Shown here piece after piece: positions 25,670-33,506 of a stretch of DNA of 64,000 nt. The first letter of the stretch is position 1. Each line of letters begins with the position of its first letter. The position numbers were made by a program, and so were the translations under genes. The notes beneath the pieces are model-generated. The model ran no database searches. It was not told where the DNA came from and saw only the letters and a list, made by a program, of their open reading frames with translations. Source of the stretch: Physcousia sp015060555 (GTDB lineage: Bacteria > Bacteroidota > Bacteroidia > Bacteroidales > Bacteroidaceae); NCBI GenBank assembly GCA_015060555.1, contig SUYG01000045.1, positions 1 to 64,000 of the forward strand, given 5' to 3'.

Positions 25670-26311
25670 ATGACACAGATAGAAGAACTAAATGCACTGA
25701 GACAATTGGGAAATGTCCCTATAGACGTGGCAGTTCTCAAGGATGTCTTTCATGAGTATCTTTCGCCGGTCAAGAAGGTGCAGGCATTGGAGCAGGCAGG
25801 AAAGCTCATAAAGCTGAAGCGTGGTCTGTTTGTCGTATCGCCTCAGATAAGTGGTAAGATGCTCTCGCTCGAACTGATAGCCAACCATCTCTATGGCCCC
25901 TCCTACGTCTCGCTTCACTATGCGCTTCGGCATTACGGCTTGATACCTGAGCGTGTTTTCTTGGTGACCTCTGTGACCACCCGTCATACACGTCGTTTTG
26001 AGAACTCGCTTGCCAACTTTTCCTATCGTGGCGTTTCTAAAGACTATTTCCCAATAGGTGTTAGAAGTGAGGAGGCAGATGGCATAGCCTATCTGATAGC
26101 CACTCCGGAGAAGGCGATTTGTGATATGCTGATGCAAGAACGCTATGTGCCTGACCAATCGGTGGCGAGTCTGGAAGTGTTCTTTGAAGAAGATATGCGA
26201 ATCGAGATAGAAGACCTGCGCAGTATGAACCGCGACATCATACGTGCTTGTATGGAAGTCGGGAATAAGAAGAATATATTGGCAAACTTATTAAAGTTGA
26301 TGGAAAGATGA
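25670..26311 (+). CDS. AbiEi-like antitoxin/autorepressor
   Basis: 213 residues: MTQIEELNALRQLGNVPIDVAVLKDVFHEYLSPVKKVQALEQAGKLIKLKRGLFVV is an AbiEi-type winged helix, followed by the C-terminal antitoxin domain (ELIANHLYGPSYVSLHYALRHYGLIPE, VTTRHTRRF, GIAYLIATPEKAICDML). Type IV antitoxins counteract AbiEii without binding it. The start at 25670 is preferred over 25574 because the -7 box lies at 25645-25652. The stop overlaps the toxin ATG (ATGA). Confidence 0.85.
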   Translation: MTQIEELNALRQLGNVPIDVAVLKDVFHEYLSPVKKVQALEQAGKLIKLKRGLFVVSPQISGKMLSLELIANHLYGPSYVSLHYALRHYGLIPERVFLVTSVTTRHTRRFENSLANFSYRGVSKDYFPIGVRSEEADGIAYLIATPEKAICDMLMQERYVPDQSVASLEVFFEEDMRIEIEDLRSMNRDIIRACMEVGNKKNILANLLKLMER

Positions 26312-27132
26312 CTGTTTTTGATGAAATGTTAGAAACGCTGCATCCTCAGACCCCTGAAGAAAAGACGAATGCCAAGCATGAGGTCATGCAGCAGATAGCC
26401 TTGGCTGGTTTATGGCGAGGCGGCTTCTTTGAGCATGCTGCTTTCTACGGCGACACGTGCCTGCGCATCTTTCACAGCCTGCCGCGTTTCTCCGAGGACA
26501 TGGATTTCACCCTGACAGCTAAGGATGATAGCGTTCACCTCGAAGATTTCTTTCCGCAGATTATCGAGGCTTTCAAGCTGACGGGGCGTGAAGTAGAAAT
26601 CAAGAAGAAGGACAAGAAAACCTTTGGTAAGGTGGAATCTGCATTCCTCAAGGACAACACAGATGTCTATGACATTGCTTTTCAGACAGAGAAGACTGTG
26701 AAGGTGAAAATAGAGCTTGACACGAATCCGCCATTGGGCTTCGAGACGGAGCAGAAGATGCTTTTCAAGCCTTTTTCGTTTATGACGCGGTGTGTCACCT
26801 TGCCCTACCTATATGCAGGTAAGATGCACGCGTTGGCGTTCCGCAATTGGAAGACTCGCGTGAAGGGGCGCGACTGGTATGACTTCGAGTGGTATGTGGC
26901 CAATAAGATTCCATTGGACTTCGAGCACTTGCAAAGGCGTATCTATGAGTTTAATGGAATCCAAATGTCAAAGGATGATTTCATGGAGGCGTTGAGGCAG
27001 CGTCTTGCTACTGTTGATATGGCCTTGGTGAAGGAGGATGTCCTCCGTTTCCTCAGAACGGATCCCCGCGAGCTTGACATCTGGTCCAACGACTACTTCC
27101 TGCGTCTGGCGGACATGATTGTCTTCAAATAG
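26308..27132 (+). CDS. AbiEii-like nucleotidyltransferase toxin
   Basis: 274 residues of the DUF1814/AbiEii nucleotidyltransferase family. The catalytic motif reads YGDTCLR (48-53) instead of the usual GGT(x)LR, followed by FSEDMDF with the two acidic residues (Asp64, Asp66). FLKDNTDVYDIAF, VKVKIELDTNPP and VKGRDWYDFEW are later family landmarks. Such toxins transfer nucleotides to tRNA or other targets and give phage abortive infection. The Gly-to-Asp change in the first motif may alter activity. Paired with AbiEi in a 4-bp overlap. Confidence 0.85.
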   Translation: MTVFDEMLETLHPQTPEEKTNAKHEVMQQIALAGLWRGGFFEHAAFYGDTCLRIFHSLPRFSEDMDFTLTAKDDSVHLEDFFPQIIEAFKLTGREVEIKKKDKKTFGKVESAFLKDNTDVYDIAFQTEKTVKVKIELDTNPPLGFETEQKMLFKPFSFMTRCVTLPYLYAGKMHALAFRNWKTRVKGRDWYDFEWYVANKIPLDFEHLQRRIYEFNGIQMSKDDFMEALRQRLATVDMALVKEDVLRFLRTDPRELDIWSNDYFLRLADMIVFK

Positions 27133-27223
27133 CAGATTCTCACCGAACGTTTTTCTCCGTCGGGTGTATATCATTATGAGAGCGCCTCAGAAATGGTATA
27201 ACATTCAATAGAAAACTATCACG

Positions 27224-28453
27224 ATGAGAAAGACAATCGTTATCATACTGGCATTGGTCAGTCACTGCATCGCAAACGCACAGCAGGCGGAAACCATAGA
27301 ATCCATCACTGCCAACAGCCACGAACCGGAGTGGTATGCGGCTCAGGCTGAGGCCTGGCAGAAAAGAGTGAATGAAAACCCGCAGGACCAGTGGGCATGG
27401 AGGAATCTGTTCAGGGCCACCTGTTACTACGAACAGTTCACTGGCGGATGGGGTGAGAATCAGGATGAATCAAGGACGGCCGACGTCATCCGCCGAATGG
27501 AGGCTGCGCTGCCTGACAGCTTTGTGCTGAATCTCTGCAAGGGACGCTTCTGCCTGACGACCGACGAGGCAGCCAAGCGGGGCGACAACATACTCCGCGC
27601 CATAGAGCTGATGCCGGAGAACATCTGCCCTGAAGACCTTGAATTTCTGGCCGTACGCTTATGGATCAACGACCCCGAGAACCCGCGTGTCAAGGAGCTC
27701 TACACCAAGTCGTATCAGAGCCGGTATTTCCCTTCCCGCCACATGCACTTCAACCATAACATGCTCCAGAGCATGCAGCCGAACGCACTCTACTTTTCCA
27801 ATGGCGATCTCGACACAGAGCCCATGAAGATGTTGCAGGAGGCACTGGGCGAGCGCACGGACGTGATCATCATTAACCTCAGCTTCCTGCACGCCACGAC
27901 TTTCATGGACGCGCTATATAAGAAGTTGAACATCACGCCGCTGACCTTGAACGTGCAGGACTACGGCGACAAGTACGGCGAGAAGTGGCTCCAGTACTAC
28001 GAGGCCGACATCATCATGTATCTCATCAAGGAGAGCAAGCGTCCGGCTTACTTCTCGCCCACGAACCCCAAAGTGTCAATCCTCGACACGGACAGCATCT
28101 TCAACGAAGGTCTGGTGCTGAAGTACAGTCCTAAGCCCTACAACAACTTCGACGTGGCCATGCACAATGTGAAGGAGGTGTACAATCTGGAGTACCTGGC
28201 TGAGCCGGACCTTGTCTATGACTCGTGGGAGACGAGCGCGATGGTTGACTTGAACCACGTGACGCTCCTGGCGCACCTGATAGCTAAGTTCAGGAAGAAA
28301 GGCGATGAGGATCAGGCCATGCGTCTGTACAAGATCCTTAGCAAGTGCATGGAGCGCTGTGTGCCCAGACAGAGCGACTCCTACTCCCAAGAGTATCCCA
28401 TGGAGGACAGGAAGGCTTATTACGAGAAATTGCTGAAGAAACAACTTCAATGA
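27224..28453 (+). CDS. Secreted hypothetical protein with TPR-like start
   Basis: 409 residues, signal peptide MRKTIVIILALVSHCIANAQ. The first third is helical (EWYAAQAEAWQKRVNENPQDQWAWRNLFRA, TPR-like). The middle contains MHFNHNMLQSMQPNALYFSNGDLDTEPMKMLQEAL and TDVIIINLSFLH, a pattern seen in Bacteroidetes proteins of unknown function where a Rossmann-like part follows TPRs. The stop overlaps the sigma factor ATG (ATGA), so it is the first gene of a sigma/anti-sigma operon. Function unknown. Confidence 0.7.
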   Translation: MRKTIVIILALVSHCIANAQQAETIESITANSHEPEWYAAQAEAWQKRVNENPQDQWAWRNLFRATCYYEQFTGGWGENQDESRTADVIRRMEAALPDSFVLNLCKGRFCLTTDEAAKRGDNILRAIELMPENICPEDLEFLAVRLWINDPENPRVKELYTKSYQSRYFPSRHMHFNHNMLQSMQPNALYFSNGDLDTEPMKMLQEALGERTDVIIINLSFLHATTFMDALYKKLNITPLTLNVQDYGDKYGEKWLQYYEADIIMYLIKESKRPAYFSPTNPKVSILDTDSIFNEGLVLKYSPKPYNNFDVAMHNVKEVYNLEYLAEPDLVYDSWETSAMVDLNHVTLLAHLIAKFRKKGDEDQAMRLYKILSKCMERCVPRQSDSYSQEYPMEDRKAYYEKLLKKQLQ

Positions 28454-29055
28454 TCATCTCCCATCTGTTCAAACCCCTCGCTGCACTCACGGACGACGAA
28501 CTGATGCAGCGCGTGGGCAGCCATGACGATGACAGGGCTTACGGCGAGCTCTATCATCGTCATGCCCGCCGCCTCATGGGCTTCTTCTACAGGCAGACGG
28601 GCAGCGATGAGCCCCTGGCTGCCGACCTGACGCAGGACGCTTTCATGAGGGTGTGGACGGCGCGCAATAAGTTTCAAGTTTCAGGTTCCAGGTCTCAGGT
28701 TTCAAGTTTCCGCACATGGCTCCTCACCATCGCCTATAACCTCCTCAAGAACCACTATCGGCACAGCGAACACGAGAAGGACTACGAGTCGTTCGCCATA
28801 CAGACTCAGGAAGAGGCCCGCGACAGCAACATCATAGACCAACTCGACCAACAGGCCTTCGACCAGGCCCTTGGCCAGCTGTTGGAGGCGATGTCGCCAG
28901 AGCGCCGGCTGCTGTTCTCGCTCCGCTTCGAAGAAGAACTCACCGTGCCGCAGATAGCACAGGTGATGTCGTTGCCGGAAGGCACCGTGAAGTCACGACT
29001 CTATACACTAACCCAACTTCTGAAACAAAAACTCAACCATCATGATACAGTTTGA
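28450..29055 (+). CDS. ECF RNA polymerase sigma factor (operon 1)
   Basis: 201 residues. Region 2: LYHRHARRLMGFFYRQTG ... DLTQDAFMRVWTARNKF and SFRTWLLTIAYNLLKNHYR; region 4: LLEAMSPERRLLFSLRFEEELTVPQIAQVMSLPEGTVKSRLYTLTQLLKQKL. Between the two halves of region 2 it has ten extra residues (QVSGSRSQVS) encoded by a 7-bp tandem array at 28671-28710, which should lie on the DNA-melting side. The start overlaps the preceding stop, and the stop overlaps the anti-sigma candidate by 14 bp. Confidence 0.88.
   Translation: MIISHLFKPLAALTDDELMQRVGSHDDDRAYGELYHRHARRLMGFFYRQTGSDEPLAADLTQDAFMRVWTARNKFQVSGSRSQVSSFRTWLLTIAYNLLKNHYRHSEHEKDYESFAIQTQEEARDSNIIDQLDQQAFDQALGQLLEAMSPERRLLFSLRFEEELTVPQIAQVMSLPEGTVKSRLYTLTQLLKQKLNHHDTV
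28671..28710. repeat. In-frame heptamer array in an ECF sigma gene
   Basis: GTTTCAA, GTTTCAG, GTTCCAG, GTCTCAG, GTTTCAA, GTTTC: 5.7 copies of a 7-bp unit inside sigma region 2. Gain or loss of one unit would shift the frame and switch the sigma factor off. Confidence 0.75.
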
Positions 29056-29491
29056 AGACCAACTCCGAGCATCAGCCCGCCGCCTGGCTCAACAGGAAAA
29101 CCAGCGCTTACATGTCCCGCAGAACCCGCTGCAGCAGAAGCGCACCTACTGGGGCTGGGTAGCCGCGCCCGCCGCTGCCGTCATAGGCCTCGTCATGGGC
29201 ATGTCCCTGCATCTCTTCCTGGGCAATGCTCCCGGCGATTCCCTTGCCCGGTCCACAGACACCATCCGCATCTTCCAACCTGTGCACGACACGCTCTATC
29301 TCACGCAGGTTGTGGAAAAGGAACGCTTGGTGCAGAAGCCCGCTCCAGCTTCGGCGGTGGTCGGAATAGCTGCACCGTTGCCCGACACGTCCGCAGCCAT
29401 TGCAGAAACAGCATCCGCCGACTCATCAGCGGACGAATGTACCTCCATCCAATGCGACGGCATCAACTACGCCATCCTCGCCTCCAACTGA
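29042..29491 (+). CDS. Putative membrane anti-sigma factor (operon 1)
   Basis: 149 residues. A short charged cytoplasmic N-terminus, one transmembrane helix (YWGWVAAPAAAVIGLVMGMSLHLFLG, about 38-63) and a periplasmic tail (TIRIFQPVHDTLYLTQVVEKERLVQ ... YAILASN). The layout, the 14-bp overlap with the sigma gene and the membrane topology suggest it holds the sigma factor at the membrane. No clear family signature. Confidence 0.6.
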   Translation: MIQFEDQLRASARRLAQQENQRLHVPQNPLQQKRTYWGWVAAPAAAVIGLVMGMSLHLFLGNAPGDSLARSTDTIRIFQPVHDTLYLTQVVEKERLVQKPAPASAVVGIAAPLPDTSAAIAETASADSSADECTSIQCDGINYAILASN

Positions 29492-29585
29492 CGTGAGAAA
29501 GCCTGCTTCCGGAGGAAGAGAGAGGGGGAGCATCGGGCAGAAGATGAGAAAGACATGTACGGAAGATAAGGGTGTTTAGATGAAT

Positions 29586-29641
29586 CCATCATGATGGCTT
29601 CATCAATCCATCATGATGGCTCAATCAATCCATCATGATGG
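29586..29641. repeat. Three tandem CCATCATGATGG palindromes
   Basis: Perfect 12-bp palindromes at 29586-29597, 29608-29619 and 29630-29641, exactly 22 bp apart (two helical turns), with TTCATCAAT-like spacers. They lie in the 660-bp gap between the anti-sigma gene and higA. Confidence 0.75.
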
Positions 29642-29649
29642 ATTCATCA

Positions 29650-30150
29650 AAAGAGGCGGATGTTTGACTAATTCTGCTTCATCCAGATGAGTTTGGTGGT
29701 GTCATAGCTTTTGGCTGCGGGTAGGCAAGTTTGCTTCGGAATGACGTGTGGGGCATTTCACGGGTGCACTTCAGGGGGGGGGGCTGTGGTAGAATAACAA
29801 AGTTATGTTAAATAATTACAAAACAGGAAGGGGCATGGAAATAAATCACTCATAATCTTTGCGGAAGAGATGCTTTATGTAAATTTGCGGCGCAATTCCG
29901 AATTTGCATAAACAATGGACAACACGTTTATAATATGGCTCAGATATTCTTTAAAACACCTTCTCCACAAGATTACACATTAAAGTATAAAGAAATCGGC
30001 AAGCAAGGGGAGTCTTACTTGCCGATAATATGGTCATGGATGTTGATGGAGACATCATTTGCTGTGCAAAGCGACATAACCGTCGAACGCAGTCTTATGA
30101 ATTTTTATCTGTCCATTGGATTATCTGTTTAGTGATTACACATTCATCTC
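29650..30150. other. Degenerate intergenic stretch
   Basis: Contains a run of ten G at about 29774-29783, AT-rich sequence, an ATGGACAAC start-like remnant near 29914 that stops after about 22 codons, and an inverted repeat ATCGGCAAG (29995-30003) with CTTGCCGAT (30018-30026). A 65-codon frame at 29935-30132 shows no protein features. Probably debris of lost genes. Confidence 0.4.
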
Positions 30151-30495
30151 TTAGAAGACAGCGGCAATGCGGCGAATCTTTTTGAGCTTCTCCATAAACG
30201 GGGCATCGTGCTCGGCCATCAGCATGTCGTATTCGTTTTGCATAGCCAATAGGGGGGCAGCATCCACACCGAGGGCAGCTTCCATCATCATGGCCAATTC
30301 GTGATTGAGTGACCGTTTGCCATTCAACACTTCGTTGAAAGCGGAATAGGAGATGCCTATTTCTTTAGCAAGTCCGCGCTGTGAAATACCACGGTATTCC
30401 AATTCGTCTTTCAGCACCTCGCCTGGGTGGGTGGGCTGAAAGGGTTTCAAATTGTTTGCTATCATCTGCGGGTTAACTCCTTCTAGTGTCTTCAT
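30151..30495 (-). CDS. higA: HigA-family antitoxin, apparently orphaned
   Basis: 114 residues: KPFQPTHPGEVLKDELEYRGISQRGLAKEIGISYSAFNEVLNGKRSLNHELAMMMEAALGV is the XRE-type HTH of HigA/VapI antidotes. A good ribosome binding site (GGAGGACAAGAT) precedes the ATG at 30495. The normal partner higB precedes higA in the operon; here only its 3' end remains (30510-30640). A retained antitoxin can still act as a repressor or give anti-addiction immunity. Confidence 0.88.
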   Translation of the reverse strand: MKTLEGVNPQMIANNLKPFQPTHPGEVLKDELEYRGISQRGLAKEIGISYSAFNEVLNGKRSLNHELAMMMEAALGVDAAPLLAMQNEYDMLMAEHDAPFMEKLKKIRRIAAVF

Positions 30496-30509
30496 ATCTT
30501 GTCCTCCTT

Positions 30510-30640
30510 CTATTTATAATGGTTTGACAGCTCTGTGATGTTACAAATTGTGGCAATTTGTTCGCCTGCTTCCATGTCTTCGGTGAACTCTATGCGGTAT
30601 TGGTCATTAATACGGACGGAGGATGTGCCCTCCTTCAGCC
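30510..30640 (-). pseudogene. 3' remnant of higB-type toxin
   Basis: Reading the minus strand, the last ~38 codons before TAG (30510-30512) give SSVRINDQYRIEFTED, ATICNITELSNHY: the C-terminal signature of Bacteroidales HigB/RelE-like toxins (SVRxxxQYRIxF ... LSNHY). Upstream codons run into the alkyltransferase gene, and no toxin N-terminus or start codon is present, so about 60% of the toxin was lost in a fusion event. The remnant ends 15 bp before higA. Confidence 0.75.
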
Positions 30641-30964
30641 AGATGAGCCGGGTGCTGCAGGCTGCCACTCGTGAGCCCGCATATCCACGCAGCCATTGGC
30701 TTTGATGCGGACGCCCTCGGACATGAGGAGCATGGCTTGCTGATGCCAGCCGGGCACGGTGCGACCGATGCTGTTGACAACGCGGTGGCAGGGCAGGCCG
30801 AGGGCCAGCGGAGCATCGTGCATCGCACGTCCCACCAGGCGCGAGTGGTTGGGCCAGCCTATGAGCTCGGCAATGCGCCCGTAGGACAGCACACGCCCGG
30901 GCGGTATCTGACGCACAACGTCATACACCTCCGCATAGAACCTATCAGTGTCGGGCGCCTTCAT
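30635..30964 (-). CDS. MGMT/Ogt-family DNA alkyltransferase (methyltransferase domain only)
   Basis: 109 residues, the DNA-binding/active-site domain alone: FYAEVYDVVRQIPPGRVLSYGRIAELIGWPNHSRLVGRAMHDAPLALGLPCHRVV with the acceptor Cys59 in PCHRVV and the conserved SRLVGRAM helix. It has Cys, so it is a candidate O6-alkylguanine transferase and not an ATL protein. The end (MRAHEWQPAAPGSSG) runs into the higB remnant, so the native C-terminus may be altered. Confidence 0.82.
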   Translation of the reverse strand: MKAPDTDRFYAEVYDVVRQIPPGRVLSYGRIAELIGWPNHSRLVGRAMHDAPLALGLPCHRVVNSIGRTVPGWHQQAMLLMSEGVRIKANGCVDMRAHEWQPAAPGSSG

Positions 30965-31000
30965 CCTTTGTGGGTCATCTTTTTCGTGTGAGTAGCTTAT

Positions 31001-31283
31001 TTAAGCCATGAAGAGCTCTTTGATGTCTAATGCGAGGAACTCATCAACAGGCATACCACCAGAACCGACTATCAGAGAGAGCTGAGGGTGGAAGTGCTCA
31101 CGGAACAGCCCCATACCTTTGTTGGATGTTCGCCGTCCGCTCTTCACTTCAATGGCGCAGAGTTTATGTCTGTCCGATAAGTGTTGATTTTCCCACCTGA
31201 CGCAGTCCTGCCAACACCTGAATGAATCTTCTGCGTTCATTCAGTCGGCTCATAACTTCCTGATATTGTTTTCTTTGGTACAT
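31001..31283 (-). pseudogene. AAA ATPase (DUF4143 type) with internal deletion
   Basis: From the ATG at 31283 the frame reads MYQRKQYQEVMSRLNERRRFIQVL then LRQVGKSTL (Walker A) and stops shortly after. In another frame the DNA resumes at the C-terminal nuclease-like end: CAIEVKSGRRTSNKGMG, SLIVGSGGMPVDEF, DIKELF. The junction is near 31185. Roughly 300 central codons are gone, including Walker B and DUF4143. Families of this type sit in variable genome regions and are often duplicated; intact relatives are at 32058 and 60925. Confidence 0.8.
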
Positions 31284-31469
31284 ACTTTTACAAAATGTTC
31301 AATGCACAGAACAAAAATGTTCATTCGAGAGGGCAAAGGTAAACATAATAGCTGATAAACAAGCTCTTTCATGAATGTTTTTTCATGTTTTACCACATTT
31401 TTCATGCATTCTGGCCTGAATCATCGGCTCTATGCATGATTCCCGTAGCAGTTTTATCATTTTTGTGCG

Positions 31470-31497
31470 GTGTGCGCATGAAATTTGTTAAGAAATA
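31470..31497 (+). promoter_or_regulatory. Orphan copy of the GTGTGCGCAT...GTTAAGAA box
   Basis: Matches the upstream blocks at 355-385 and 2698-2724, but no -7 box lies 41-43 bp downstream; instead the GNRA hairpin repeat follows. It may mark a promoter whose gene was lost in the rearrangement. Confidence 0.4.
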
Positions 31498-31550
31498 TTT
31501 ATTTCATCTGGCTATCATCGCAAATAAATGAAGGAAAGTAATCGCTAATA

Positions 31551-31597
31551 AAGTCCTATAGGCGCTACGCCCCGCTGCGTTGTGAGATGCGGCGTGG
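31551..31597. repeat. Dispersed GNRA hairpin (copy 3), broken at a duplication junction
   Basis: Leader CCTATAGG and the stem-loop GCCCCGCTGCGTTGTGAG match copies 1 and 2, but the right arm reads GCGGCGTGGCT; homology switches to the PspC gene at 31597. The junction of the 477-bp duplication thus falls in this hairpin. Confidence 0.7.
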
Positions 31598-32075
31598 CTG
31601 CTGCTGAAAAGGCTGCCGAGGAGCGGGGCGGCGCCATGGCAGGTCCCATCTATGAGCGCATGTGCGCCCTTGCTGAGGCCAACGAGGGCAGGGGTTACGG
31701 TTGGAATCGCGACACGCTGCCCGAAATCAGGATTAGCAAGCGCCCTGCCCGCCTACGCTATGGCGTCACCACCAACCCGGCCATCACGCATCAGACCTGG
31801 CTTGGCAAATGGTTCTCCGCTACTGACTTCGAGCTCATTCGCGTGAAGTAGCTATTGTAATAATGCTGCAAAATCCGACAACAATGCCCCAACGCGTACA
31901 ACTTGCGTGTTGGGGCTATCTCTTTAACTCTGTTTAGACGTTTTTGGCCGTTTACAGTTGTTCTTTGTCATTTAATTCCTTTGAAATTTGGAGATTAGGA
32001 GATAAAGCTTTACCTTTGTGGCCAAATTTGCAATTCAACTGAAAATTTGTCCAAGCAATGAATAAGTCATTTATC
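31597..32075. repeat. Right copy of ~477-bp direct repeat, with PspC gene fragment
   Basis: Repeats 25014-25490: the last 85 codons of the PspC gene in frame to a stop at 31851, the terminator hairpin (31886-31916) and the noncoding tail. The start of the original gene is missing, so the coding part is a pseudogene fragment. A TACCTTTG box (32011-32018) is intact here and drives the ATPase at 32058. Confidence 0.85.
32011..32018 (+). promoter_or_regulatory. -7 box of the DUF4143 ATPase
   Basis: TACCTTTG, 39 bp before the ATG; the corresponding position in the left repeat copy is mutated (CCCTTTG). Confidence 0.6.
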
Positions 32076-33236
32076 AACAGACGTTTGTCTTCGTCCATTT
32101 CGGAAGCCTTTCGCTATTTGCCCGTAGTTACCTTGACAGGTCCGCGCCAGTCAGGTAAGACCACTTTGTGTAGAGAGCTGTTCCCAGAACTGCCCTACGC
32201 CAATCTGGAGGATGCCGCTGTGATGGACGAAGTGCAGGCCGACACAAAGGCCTTCTTGGGCAAATATCCGCAGGGAGTCATCATCGACGAAGCTCAGAAC
32301 TATCCCGAATTGTTCTCCTATCTGCAGGTGTTGGTGGATGAAGACCGTTTTCATGGGCGCAGCGACCGTCATTTCATCGTCACGGGCAGCAACAATTTCT
32401 CGCTCATCGAGAAAGTGACACAATCCATGGCAGGTCGCACAGCTGTGATGACGCTGTTGCCGCTTTCCACTCAGGAAATCATTAGTCATGTGCCACAGGC
32501 AAGCACCTCACAGCTTATCCTGAATGGAGGCTATCCTGCTGTCTGGACTGCCGATGATGGGGCACGTCCGCTGCTGCTTTCCAACTACTACACCACCTAC
32601 ATTGAACGCGATGTGCGACGGCTCATCAATGTGCGCGACCTGCGTGCATTCCAAACTTTCATTCGCCTGTGTGCAGGGCGTGTGGGACAAGAATTCAACG
32701 CATCGTCCATCTCCAATGAAATCGGTGTGGCGGTGAATACGATACGTAGCTGGTTGAGCATACTCAACGCCTCCTACGTCGTCCACCTTCTGCAGCCCTA
32801 CTATGCCAACATCAGCAAGCGTCTGACCAAGACCCCAAAGCTGTATTTCTATGATACGGGCCTTGCCGCCTTCCTGCTCGGCATCACCACCACCGAACAG
32901 CTCGACGTGCATCCTTTGCGCGGCAATCTCTTCGAGAACATGATTGTCAACGACTTCATGAAGCACGGCACCAACGCGGGTCGTGAGGAAATGCTGTCGT
33001 TCTACAGGGATAAGAGCCAGCGCGAGGTCGATATCATGTGCACACTCATCGACAAGGTGGAAGCCTACGAAATCAAATCCTCACAGACCTTCCAGACGGA
33101 CTTCTTCAACAACCTCAACTATGTCCGTCCCCTCCTTGCCGACCGCATCATCCGCACCACCGTCATCTACGACGGCGATCAAGAGAACCCGCAGACAGAC
33201 AACGGCTTCCTCAACTTCCGCCACCTCTTCGACTGA
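32058..33236 (+). CDS. AAA-family ATPase with DUF4143 domain
   Basis: 392 residues. Walker A TLTGPRQSGKTTL (about 27-39), Walker B VIIDEAQ (about 75-81), sensor VTGSNNFSLIEKVTQSMAGRTA; then the DUF4143 part (NYYTTYIERDVRRLINVRDLRAFQTFIRLCAG, NEIGVAVNTIRSWLSIL, YFYDTGLAAFLLG) and a restriction-endonuclease-like C-terminus (REVDIM ... VEAYEIKSSQTF). Function in cells is unclear; proposed roles include DNA handling or defence. It is next to the 477-bp repeat, whose left copy retains only its first codons. Confidence 0.88.
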   Translation: MNKSFINRRLSSSISEAFRYLPVVTLTGPRQSGKTTLCRELFPELPYANLEDAAVMDEVQADTKAFLGKYPQGVIIDEAQNYPELFSYLQVLVDEDRFHGRSDRHFIVTGSNNFSLIEKVTQSMAGRTAVMTLLPLSTQEIISHVPQASTSQLILNGGYPAVWTADDGARPLLLSNYYTTYIERDVRRLINVRDLRAFQTFIRLCAGRVGQEFNASSISNEIGVAVNTIRSWLSILNASYVVHLLQPYYANISKRLTKTPKLYFYDTGLAAFLLGITTTEQLDVHPLRGNLFENMIVNDFMKHGTNAGREEMLSFYRDKSQREVDIMCTLIDKVEAYEIKSSQTFQTDFFNNLNYVRPLLADRIIRTTVIYDGDQENPQTDNGFLNFRHLFD

Positions 33237-33506
33237 TGTGACCTGTCACTTTTATCTGGTGACAGGTGCGCTCTTTTCCAAGTTAAAAAATGATTTTTTG
33301 TCTGTTCCCTGCCCGCAATCCTCTCTATTCAGGCAATCGTCTGGCAAATGTCTGGGAAATGTCCGGGAAATAATTTGCAGGGAATAATTGGGGAGGGCTT
33401 CAGAATCAAGGAGGAGCTTTTGGAGGCTATATATATAATAATGTGTTGTTTCTTTTTTGACTTTTGCGCTACTCAGTCGTATCACGAATAAAAGCACTCA
33501 GAAACG

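Noticed and set aside
29774..29783. Run of ten G as a phase-variable promoter
   Set aside because: No gene with a suitable promoter or frame follows within a useful distance.
29935..30132. A 65-codon frame in the gap before higA
   Set aside because: No ribosome binding site, no protein features and surrounding DNA is debris with inverted repeats; kept only as a note in the intergenic entry.
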